DNA of 64,000 nucleotides, from NCBI GenBank assembly GCA_903840435.1, contig CAIMFV010000061.1, positions 1-64,000 on the forward strand, read 5' to 3'. Shown here in pieces: positions 46,927 to 53,765 of this stretch (position 1 is its first letter; each line of letters starts with the position of its first letter). Origin of the DNA: an uncultured Caulobacterales bacterium (lineage in GTDB: Bacteria > Pseudomonadota > Alphaproteobacteria > Caulobacterales > Caulobacteraceae). The translations under genes and the position numbers were made by a program. The notes under the pieces were generated by a model. That model was given only the letters and a program-made list of their open reading frames with translations, did not search any database and was not told the DNA's origin.

Positions 46927-47325
46927 ATGACGCTGCTGTTGAATATCTTGTGGTTCATTTGCGGCGGCTGGCTCGCCGGGTGTTTGTGGTTATTGGGTGG
47001 CGCCGTACTCGCACTAACCGTCGTCGGCCTGCCCTGGACCTTTGCAGCCTGGCGCATCGCGGGCTTCGCCTTCGCCCCCTTCGGCAAACGGATTGTCGAC
47101 CGCGAGGCGGTAACCGGTGTGCCCGATATCGGCACCGGCGATATCGGGTTCTTGATGAACATTATCTGGTTCATCTTTGGTGGCTGGCACATTGCGCTGG
47201 CCCACCTGGTGATTGCGTTTCTCGAAGGCATCACCATCATCGGCCTGCCCTTCGCCTTTAAAGACCTGCAATTGGCGGGTCTCGCCCTGGCCCCGGTCGG
47301 CAAATATGTCGAGCGGATTGATTAG
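46927..47325 (+). CDS. YccF domain-containing inner-membrane protein
   Basis: A 132-aa protein made of two YccF-type repeats. Each contains a hydrophobic N-L/I-I-W-F-I-x-G-G-W stretch (LLNILWFICGGWLAG and IIWFIFGGWHIALAH) and a GLP(W/F) turn followed by A-x-x-x-x-A-G-x-A-x-A-P-x-G-K. Four membrane spans are expected. Function unknown across the family. It follows the DsbA-like gene by 30 nt. Confidence 0.88.
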   Translation: MTLLLNILWFICGGWLAGCLWLLGGAVLALTVVGLPWTFAAWRIAGFAFAPFGKRIVDREAVTGVPDIGTGDIGFLMNIIWFIFGGWHIALAHLVIAFLEGITIIGLPFAFKDLQLAGLALAPVGKYVERID

Positions 47326-47336
47326 GTTGAACCGCC

Positions 47337-48257
47337 CTAGCTGAAGTTTAACTTCAGCCCCGGACGTGGCCAACGGGTCTTGTAGAGTTTGCCGGTGCCG
47401 GAGGCGGTAATCCAGGCGTCACGCATATCGGCGCCGCCAAAACAGATATTGGTGACGATCAGGTCGGGCACGGCGAAATGCTCGACCGAGCCATCCGGAT
47501 CAAAGGCGGTAATCCCGCCATTAATAATGGTCGCGACACAGACCTTGCCGCTTGCCTCCACCGCCAAGCTGTCGAGCAATTGATATTCGGGCAGGGTCGC
47601 AATGACACGCCCCGGAATCGCGGCCAGCTGCGGTTCGGCGAGCACGCCGGGGCTGACAATATCAAAGCCCCATAGGCGTCCGGTCTGGGTGTCGGCCATA
47701 TAAACCACCCGCTCGTCCGGCGACAGGCCAACTCCGTTTGGCGACAGAAGGTGGTCCCGCGCGCAGGTGATCTGATCCCCTTTTGGCGAGGCGTAGAAAA
47801 GGCCGCCATAGGTCTTGTGATCAGGCTTTGAGGTGCCGTGATCGGTAAACCACATCTGGCCCTGGCGGTCGAAGACGAGATCATTGGGGCCGTTCAATCG
47901 CCGTTCGCCGCAATGGGTATAGAGCGTGGTCACCTTGCCGGTCGCCAAGTCCAGCCTTTGGATTGAACCGCCCTGGTGGTCTGGCGGCGTCGGACCCGGA
48001 ATCATCAGGCCATTGACATCGTGGAAATGGAAAGACCCGCCATTATTGGTGATATAGACGGCCCCATCGGGGCCGATGGCGGCTCCGTTTGGACCCCCGC
48101 CCACCTCGGCCACCACAGACACCGCGCCGTCAGGGCTGACCCGCGTCAAAGTCCCCCGAGCGATTTCGACCAACAGGATCGACCCGTCGGCCATGGCAAT
48201 TGGGCCTTCGGGGAATTGCAGCCCTTCCGCCACACATTCAAGTTCAAGCTCAGCCAC
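47337..48257 (-). CDS. SMP-30/gluconolactonase/LRE family protein
   Basis: A 306-aa six-bladed propeller. Metal-site segments are EGLQFPEGPIAMADGSILLVE, LNGPNDLVFDRQGQMWFTDHG, LLSPNGVGLSPDERVVYMAD and the late FGGADMRDAWITASGTGKLY. It is closer to gluconolactonase/drp35-like lactonases than the copy at 9863-10738, to which it is only distantly similar. No signal peptide. It ends 11 nt from the convergent YccF gene; the substrate is open. Confidence 0.87.
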   Translation of the reverse strand: MAELELECVAEGLQFPEGPIAMADGSILLVEIARGTLTRVSPDGAVSVVAEVGGGPNGAAIGPDGAVYITNNGGSFHFHDVNGLMIPGPTPPDHQGGSIQRLDLATGKVTTLYTHCGERRLNGPNDLVFDRQGQMWFTDHGTSKPDHKTYGGLFYASPKGDQITCARDHLLSPNGVGLSPDERVVYMADTQTGRLWGFDIVSPGVLAEPQLAAIPGRVIATLPEYQLLDSLAVEASGKVCVATIINGGITAFDPDGSVEHFAVPDLIVTNICFGGADMRDAWITASGTGKLYKTRWPRPGLKLNFS

Positions 48258-48358
48258 GCGCCGCTCCTCCCAATGCCGCCGGTTCTTCCGGTCTGACGAC
48301 CACTATAGGCGCGCAGCGGCTTTCGGGAAGACCGGTTTCCACTTTTCCCTTACAAACT

Positions 48359-48880
48359 TTAGTCCTTGCGTTCTAGGACCAGAAACACCGAGGCCGCTTC
48401 GTCCTTGGGGCCTTGAGGCACGGCCTCACGACTAATTTCTCGCCACCCATCGGTCGCGTCAAAATCAAAGCGCGCATCCCCTTCGGGCTCGAGCGCCACT
48501 TCGGTCAAATAGATCCGGCGGGCCCTCGGCATGGCGATGCGATAGATTTCAGCCCCGCCAATGACGCAGATTTCGGAGGCGCCGTCCTCTTCAGCCTGTT
48601 CCCGCGCAATCGAGACAGCATCGGCGAAGCTGTCACACACAACCGCACCCGTGGGCTCCAAAGACTGATCGCGGGTCAGGACAATGTTCAACCTGCCGGG
48701 CAAGGGCCGCAGCGGAAGACTGTCCCAGGTGCGCCTGCCCATCAATATGGGCTTGCCCAGCGTCAGGGCCTTGAACCTTTGCAGATCCGACGACAACCGC
48801 CAGGGAAGTGCGCCTTGCCGGCCAATGACGCCATTGCGCGCCCGGGCCACGACCAAAACCAGATCAGCGCTCTTTCCCAT
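48359..48880 (-). CDS. folA: Dihydrofolate reductase
   Basis: A 173-aa DHFR that regenerates tetrahydrofolate with NADPH. Motifs: ARARNGVIGRQGALPWRLSSDLQRFKALT (Met20-loop equivalent and catalytic acidic Asp in SSDL), ILMGRRTWDSLPLRPLPGRLNIVLTRD and VIGGAEIYRIAMPRARRIYLTEV. It is 7 nt behind thyA, the enzyme that consumes methylene-THF and makes dihydrofolate, a classic operon. Confidence 0.96.
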   Translation of the reverse strand: MGKSADLVLVVARARNGVIGRQGALPWRLSSDLQRFKALTLGKPILMGRRTWDSLPLRPLPGRLNIVLTRDQSLEPTGAVVCDSFADAVSIAREQAEEDGASEICVIGGAEIYRIAMPRARRIYLTEVALEPEGDARFDFDATDGWREISREAVPQGPKDEAASVFLVLERKD

Positions 48881-48887
48881 GCCGCGC

Positions 48888-49724
48888 CTAGACCGCGACA
48901 GGCGCGCGGATCAGCGGATGGGGGTCATAGTCCTCCAACCGAAAATCCTCGTAAGTGAACGCAAAAAGGTCGTTACGGTCGGCGAGCCGGAGGTGCGGCC
49001 AGGGCTTGGGTTGGCGCGCCAACTGGGTTTTGGCCTGCTCGACATGGTTGGCGTAAAGGTGGACATCACCAAAACTGTGGACGAATTCGCCCGGCTCAAG
49101 CCCCAAAACCTTGGCCAGCATCAGGGTCAAAAGCGCATAGCTGGCAATATTGAACGGGACGCCCAAAAAGATATCGGCTGAGCGTTGGTAAAGCTGGCAC
49201 GACAACCTGCCCTTGGCGACAAAGAACTGGAATAGGCAATGGCACGGGGGCAGGGCCATCTGGTCCACATCGGCAGGGTTCCAGGCGCTTATCACATGCC
49301 GACGGCTATAGGGGTTTTGTCGCAAGGCCGTGACCAGATTTTGCATCTGATCAATCACCCGCCCATCCGGCGCGGCCCAGGACCGCCATTGTTTGCCATA
49401 GACAGGGCCAAGCTCGCCATCCGCATCGGCCCACTCATCCCAGATGCTGACGCCGTTTTCCTTTAGCCAGGCAATATTGGTCTCGCCGCGCAGGAACCAT
49501 AAGAGTTCGATCACCACCGATTTAAAGTGGATGCGTTTGGTGGTCAGGAGCGGAAACCCGTTCGCCAAATCAAAGCGAATTTGGCGACCAAACAGACTTC
49601 TTGCGCCGGTGCCTGTGCGGTCTTCACGGTCATCGCCATCGGCCATCACCTCCGCCATGAGGTCGAGATAGGCCTGCTCTGGCAGGGCCGCAGCGCTAGG
49701 GGCGATTCGGGCGAGCGTCGACAT
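48888..49724 (-). CDS. thyA: Thymidylate synthase ThyA
   Basis: A 278-aa ThyA converting dUMP to dTMP. The [22 protein letters not shown] loop, [21 protein letters not shown], the catalytic cysteine in [13 protein letters not shown] and the dUMP site [22 protein letters not shown] are all intact. The C-terminus ends IRAPVAV, as usual. First gene of the thyA-folA pair. Confidence 0.97.
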   Translation of the reverse strand: MSTLARIAPSAAALPEQAYLDLMAEVMADGDDREDRTGTGARSLFGRQIRFDLANGFPLLTTKRIHFKSVVIELLWFLRGETNIAWLKENGVSIWDEWADADGELGPVYGKQWRSWAAPDGRVIDQMQNLVTALRQNPYSRRHVISAWNPADVDQMALPPCHCLFQFFVAKGRLSCQLYQRSADIFLGVPFNIASYALLTLMLAKVLGLEPGEFVHSFGDVHLYANHVEQAKTQLARQPKPWPHLRLADRNDLFAFTYEDFRLEDYDPHPLIRAPVAV

Positions 49725-49813
49725 GTGGCGACACTATCACGCTTGCGGGGCACGACCAGTGGCGCTGTCGCTTTCGCGCGCGCCAGCGATTGTCCATCTC
49801 GCCAGACCAGCCT

Positions 49814-51058
49814 ATGAGCCGATGGACCATGGCCTCTCCCGACCGACTTCTCCCCGAACCGAAACCGCAATCACCACCCGATGCCGCCCTGTCGGTTCTG
49901 TTGGTTGTGGTGTTCATGAACCTCTTAGGGTTTGGTATCGTCATTCCCCTGCTGCCATTTTACGGGCGGTCATTTCACGCACCGCCCTGGCAGATTGGCT
50001 TGATCTTTTCGGCCTATGCCATGGGGGGATTTGTTGGCGAACCCTTTTGGGGACGCTTGTCAGACCGGATTGGCCGCAGGCCAGTGCTGATCTCGACACT
50101 GGCCTGTAACTGTATCTGCTATGCGGGCATGGCCTTTGCGCCCAACCTGATCGCCGCCTTTTTTATTCGCTTTTTCGGCGGCATGCTCGCGGGCAATGGC
50201 TCAGTCGTGCAGGGCTACATTACCGACGTCACGCCGCCCGACGAGCGGGCGGGGAAGCTCGCCAGACTGGGCGTCGCATTCAATATCGGTTTTATCGTCG
50301 GTCCGACACTCGGCGGCTGGCTGGCCCAGCCCGGCTTGGGTCCGGCGGGATTTCGCGCGCCTTTTCTGGTGGCTTCGGCGCTCGGCGGACTCTCTGCCCT
50401 CGGCGTGGCGCTCTTTGTGCGCGAGAGCCGCCACCGGGTGACCGGGCTTCGGCAATTGAACCGGTTTGCCATGTTTGCCCGGGGCGTGCGCCATCCGGTG
50501 ATCGGTCCTTTGTTATTTCTGACGCTCGCGGCCGGTTTCGCCTTCACCGGCATTGAATCGACCTTTGGCTTTTGGGGCCAGTCCCGCTTTTCATGGGGGG
50601 CACGACAAACGGCGCTGGTTTTTGCCTGTGTCGGGGTGACCAATGCGCTGGCCCAATGGTTTGCCACGGGCAGACTGTCGCGCCGATTTGGGGAGGCGCC
50701 GATGCTGGCCTGCGGCATGGCCCTGACCGTCGTCGCCCAATTGGCCCTGCCCTTGGCGAGCGGCTTCTTCGCTGTGGCGACCTTGATGTCGCTGATGGCC
50801 TTTGGCCAGTCAGTGGCCTTTCCCAATGTTGCGGCCCTGATCAGCCGGGTGACCGATCCGGAGCGCCAGGGTCAGGCGCTTGGGCTCAACAACGCCATGG
50901 GCGCCTTGTCACGATTTTTAGGCCCGGTCTGTGCTTCGGAAACAAGCTCGCTCGTCTCGGTCAATGCCCCCTTCTGGTTGGCAAGCCTTGTGATGACACC
51001 CACCATCTTGCTTGCCTTACGCGCCGGCCGGGCCGTGCGACGGGCGCCGCTGCTCTAA
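49814..51058 (+). CDS. MFS transporter, TetA-like drug/metabolite exporter
   Basis: A 414-aa major facilitator with twelve predicted membrane spans. Motif A in loop 2-3 is GEPFWGRLSDRIGRRPVLI, and the first span NLLGFGIVIPLLPFYG is typical of the DHA1/TetA group. The loop 8-9 repeat reads FATGRLSRRFGEAPML. Substrate cannot be called. I prefer ATG 49814 (MSRWTMASPDRL) over TTG 49790. It lies 61 nt before the Rrf2 gene and may be co-transcribed with it or separated by the FNR-like site. Confidence 0.88.
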   Translation: MSRWTMASPDRLLPEPKPQSPPDAALSVLLVVVFMNLLGFGIVIPLLPFYGRSFHAPPWQIGLIFSAYAMGGFVGEPFWGRLSDRIGRRPVLISTLACNCICYAGMAFAPNLIAAFFIRFFGGMLAGNGSVVQGYITDVTPPDERAGKLARLGVAFNIGFIVGPTLGGWLAQPGLGPAGFRAPFLVASALGGLSALGVALFVRESRHRVTGLRQLNRFAMFARGVRHPVIGPLLFLTLAAGFAFTGIESTFGFWGQSRFSWGARQTALVFACVGVTNALAQWFATGRLSRRFGEAPMLACGMALTVVAQLALPLASGFFAVATLMSLMAFGQSVAFPNVAALISRVTDPERQGQALGLNNAMGALSRFLGPVCASETSSLVSVNAPFWLASLVMTPTILLALRAGRAVRRAPLL

Positions 51059-51071
51059 CCCCACCAAGAAC

Positions 51072-51085
51072 TTGACCCACCTCAA
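51072..51085 (+). promoter_or_regulatory. FNR/FixK-like box upstream of the Rrf2 gene
   Basis: TTGACCCACCTCAA matches TTGA-N6-TCAA, the core recognised by FNR/FixK/Dnr-type regulators, and extends to CTTGA...TCAAG. It is 35 nt before the GTG start of the Rrf2 gene. The inner bases fit FixK only partly, and a 14-nt pattern can arise by chance. Confidence 0.35.
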
Positions 51086-51119
51086 GGCACGACGCGGCAG
51101 ATTTGCCAAGCTCAGCCTC

Positions 51120-51521
51120 GTGAAACTGACCCGCTACACCGATTATGCCTTGCGCATCCTGATCCAACTGGCTCGGGCCCCTGATCGCTTGCAATCTATT
51201 CGCGAGCTATCCCTGGCCTGCGATGCGCCGGAAAACCACGTGATGAAGGTCACGCCGACCTTGGTGCGCGGTCGGCTGGTGGCCAGCGCGCGCGGGCGCG
51301 GAGGCGGCATGAAACTGGCCAAGTCCGCCGATCAAATTCGCATTGGCGATGTCGTGCGGCTGACCGAAGGCGTCTTGAACATTGGCGCCTGTGAGGCCTG
51401 CACCCCTTGCGTGGGCTGCGGCCTGCCAAATCTGCTTGCTGAGGCGGGCGAAGCCTTTCTGACCACGCTAAACCGACAAAGCCTAGCCGATCTTTTGCAA
51501 GATCAGACCCCCAGCACCTAA
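51120..51521 (+). CDS. Rrf2-family regulator, NsrR-like with four evenly spaced cysteines
   Basis: A 133-aa winged-helix protein; N-terminus VKLTRYTDYALRILIQLA and wing GRGGGMKLAK are typical of NsrR/RsrR-type Rrf2 regulators that sense NO or redox state through an Fe-S cluster. The cluster region reads GACEACTPCVGCGLPNLL: cysteines 91, 94, 97 and 100 in a strict C-x2-C-x2-C-x2-C run. Known NsrR proteins have three cysteines with wider gaps. The start is GTG 51120; the homology begins exactly there and a longer frame overlaps the MFS gene. Confidence 0.88.
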   Translation: MKLTRYTDYALRILIQLARAPDRLQSIRELSLACDAPENHVMKVTPTLVRGRLVASARGRGGGMKLAKSADQIRIGDVVRLTEGVLNIGACEACTPCVGCGLPNLLAEAGEAFLTTLNRQSLADLLQDQTPST

Positions 51522-51549
51522 CAATCGACGCGTGAACGAACAGGCGGGG

Positions 51550-51577
51550 TTGACCTTCTGCTGGTCTCGACTATTTT
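51550..51577 (+). promoter_or_regulatory. Candidate promoter of the charged coiled-coil gene
   Basis: TTGACC (51550-51555) and TATTTT (51572-51577) with a 16-nt spacer, leaving a leader of about 65 nt before ATG 51649. Both hexamers match sigma-70 at four of six positions. Confidence 0.4.
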
Positions 51578-51648
51578 CCGCCCGCGCCTGGACCTTTACA
51601 CATGTCGAATAGGTCGGCGTTCCCGGTTGCAACAAAACCCGCTGGATC

Positions 51649-52011
51649 ATGAAAGATAAGACTCGTTCCGGCTTCTCCGACCGCCTCACGGCGCAGGCGG
51701 AAGCACGCAAGGCCCAATTGGCCAAGTTTAAGCCGAAACCCATGGTTCAGGCGACCGAACTGAAAACCCGCGAACAGGAAAAAGCTGAACAGCGCGAAGC
51801 GCTGCGGCTCGCCCGTGTCGAGGCGAAGGAAGCCGCGCGGCAAACCGAACTCGCCCGTCAGCAAGCCTTGCTGGAAGCCAAGCGCAGCGAGCGCAAGGAA
51901 CGCAAGGCCGCCGAGAAGGCCGATCAAAAGGCCCGCAAGAGCGCCCGCTATACCACGCTCGACGCCCTGGCCAGCCTGCAACTCAGCCGTCGCGAAGACG
52001 CCGAAGTTTAA
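51649..52011 (+). CDS. Small charged coiled-coil protein (DUF6481-like)
   Basis: A 120-aa protein almost entirely of Lys, Arg, Glu, Ala and Gln. After RSGFSDRLTAQAEARKAQLAKFK it forms a long uninterrupted predicted helix (residues ~35-100), then ends YTTLDALASLQLSRREDAEV. The N-terminal F-x-D-R-L-x-x-A-x-x-A-K-x-A-x-L-x-K-F pattern is what I recall of DUF6481 proteins in alphaproteobacteria. Function unknown; the composition suggests nucleic-acid or ribosome association. It has its own promoter candidate and an ATG start at 51649. Confidence 0.75.
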   Translation: MKDKTRSGFSDRLTAQAEARKAQLAKFKPKPMVQATELKTREQEKAEQREALRLARVEAKEAARQTELARQQALLEAKRSERKERKAAEKADQKARKSARYTTLDALASLQLSRREDAEV

Positions 52012-52028
52012 GGCGAAAATCGAGACAG

Positions 52029-52049
52029 CGGACCGCAGCGTTTGGTCCG
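52029..52049. terminator. Hairpin between convergent genes
   Basis: CGGACC-(9 nt)-GGTCCG forms a perfect 6-bp stem in the 52-nt gap between the coiled-coil gene and queE. No T-run on either side; weak candidate bidirectional terminator. Confidence 0.3.
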
Positions 52050-52063
52050 GTGTTGAAGTGCGC

Positions 52064-52693
52064 CTAAGCGAAGCCCAAATATTTATGCGTTTGGACGCTT
52101 AGGTGCCATTTCGGATGGGCGAGACAATAGGCAATCGCGGCGCGCGTATTGGCTTCGCGCGCGGGCCCGTCCATGGGCTGGAGATAAAACCGCTCGAAAT
52201 CAAGCGCCGCAAACTGTTCGGGGAGCGCCCCAACCTGCGGATAGACAAGTTTGAGCTCAGCCCCGGCCCGTTGCACCAGCTCAGCCCCGGCCTTGGGACT
52301 GACGCATACCCAATCTAGGTCAGAAGGTGCCTGCAAGGTGCCATTGGTCTCCACCGCCACCTCAAAGCCCTCCGCATGAAATGCAGCGATCAGGGCATCA
52401 TCCAGTTGCAGCAAGGGTTCCCCGCCTGTGCAAACCACAAGCCGGCGCGCGTCGCCTTGCCACAGTTTGGCGGCTGAGGCGGCAAGGTCCTCTGGCGTCG
52501 CGAAGCGCCCGCCGCCCGGCCCATCCATGCCGACAAAATCGGTGTCGCAGAATTGGCAAACGGCTGTCGCCCGGTCCTCTTCGCGCCCGGTCCAAAGATT
52601 GCACCCGGCGAACCGGCAAAATACCGCTGCCCGGCCCGCCTGCCCGCCCTCGCCTTGCAAGGTCAGGAATAGCTCCTTCACCGCATAGCTCAT
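52064..52693 (-). CDS. queE: 7-carboxy-7-deazaguanine synthase QueE
   Basis: A 209-aa radical-SAM enzyme that forms the 7-deazaguanine ring of queuosine. The cluster motif is FCRFAGCNLWTG(R)...VCQFCDTDF, the QueE-specific C-x14-C-x2-C spacing. LFLTLQGEGGQAGRAAVF precedes it and VVCTGGEPLLQLD follows. The C-terminus LAHPKWHLSVQTHKYLGF is typical. Start overlaps the queC stop by 4 nt, so the two are co-translated. Confidence 0.95.
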   Translation of the reverse strand: MSYAVKELFLTLQGEGGQAGRAAVFCRFAGCNLWTGREEDRATAVCQFCDTDFVGMDGPGGGRFATPEDLAASAAKLWQGDARRLVVCTGGEPLLQLDDALIAAFHAEGFEVAVETNGTLQAPSDLDWVCVSPKAGAELVQRAGAELKLVYPQVGALPEQFAALDFERFYLQPMDGPAREANTRAAIAYCLAHPKWHLSVQTHKYLGFA

Positions 52694-53409
52694 TGGGCGG
52701 CCTTCCAGGCGAAATAGCCCTTGGCGCGCAGATCACAGGCAGGGCAGTCGTCGCAGCCATAGCCCCAGGGGTGCAGATGCGTTCGGTCGCCGCGATAACA
52801 GGTGTGGCTTTCGCCAACAATGAGCTCGACCAGGGCGTCGCCGCCCAGCTCGTAGCCCAAGGCCCACACGCCTTGCTTATCGAGGGCCATCAAGGGCGCT
52901 TCCATGACATAGGGTCGCTCTATCCCCAGTCGCAGCGCCGCAATCTGGGCGTCTAGGGTGCTGGCGCGGCAATCGGGATAACCGGAATAGTCCGCCTCGC
53001 CCATGCCCCCCACCAAGATGTCGATATCGCGCCGATCCGCCAGCGCCGCCGCATAGACGAGAAAGGCCAGGTTGCGGCCAGGAACGAAGGTCGAGGGCAA
53101 GCCCGTTTCCGTCATCTCGATCGCCCGGTCCTCGGTGAGGGCCGACTGGGCCACTGCGCCAAAGCCTTTCAGATCGAGAACATGGTCCTCACCCAAGCGT
53201 CCTGCGAAGGGAGGCAAGGCCGCCGCCATACCATCGCGAACCTTTAGCCGCGCCACCAATTCGACACTGTGGCGTTGGCCATAGTCAAACCCCACCGTCT
53301 CAACCCGCTCATAGCGATGCAAGGCCCAGGCGAGACAGACGGTCGAATCCTGCCCGCCGGAAAAGAGCACAAGCGCGCGGTCAGCATGGGGTTGGCGTAG
53401 CGGGGGCAT
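52690..53409 (-). CDS. queC: 7-cyano-7-deazaguanine (preQ0) synthase QueC
   Basis: A 239-aa ATP-dependent amidoligase acting after QueE. The PP-loop is LVLFSGGQDSTVCLAWAL near residue 13. Zinc cysteines lie in ESHTCYRGDRTHLHPWGYGCDDCPACDLRAKGY, here split as T-C-Y and G-C-D-D-C-P-A-C. Length is normal. queD and queF are not in this window. No preQ1 riboswitch pattern was recognised upstream. Confidence 0.95.
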   Translation of the reverse strand: MPPLRQPHADRALVLFSGGQDSTVCLAWALHRYERVETVGFDYGQRHSVELVARLKVRDGMAAALPPFAGRLGEDHVLDLKGFGAVAQSALTEDRAIEMTETGLPSTFVPGRNLAFLVYAAALADRRDIDILVGGMGEADYSGYPDCRASTLDAQIAALRLGIERPYVMEAPLMALDKQGVWALGYELGGDALVELIVGESHTCYRGDRTHLHPWGYGCDDCPACDLRAKGYFAWKAAQ

Positions 53410-53765
53410 GGGGAGCGCTCAAATACCAAGGGTGAATAGAAAGCCCCTTCCCCACCCCACGTCCAGGCGAAGACCAGGTTGGGCAGGCGCGGGAAGCAGG
53501 ACGCGCCCCCTTTTCCCACATGGCGAACAAAGTCGCCACATTTCAAGGCAGTCCCGCCCGTCGTGCCGCAAAAAGGACGCTAAATTGCAACGCTCGGAAA
53601 AAAATATGGCCGTCGTCTGCCGAATGTGAATCGCAATCAGTTGACACGTCGGACGCGCACGTGCCCAATCGGCCTTCACGCTCGCTCAGTTGTCGACGGG
53701 CACTTGGATTCAGAATTCCGGCAGAGACCCGATCAAGAGGCGGGCCGGAAAATTGGGAGGAACGA
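53410..53765. other. Intergenic region between queC and the TonB-dependent receptor
   Basis: No gene is supported in these 356 nt. A perfect hairpin TGGCGA-ACAAAG-TCGCCA lies at 53521-53538. TTGACA at 53641-53646 is a consensus -35, but the matching -10 (CCCAAT, 17 nt on) is poor. GGAGG is just upstream of the receptor start. Metal or substrate control cannot be read from it. Confidence 0.45.

Noticed and set aside
53410-53560. preQ1 riboswitch in front of queC
   Set aside because: I looked for the compact preQ1-I pattern with its A-rich tail on the minus strand and saw none; the hairpin at 53521-53538 is not followed by it.
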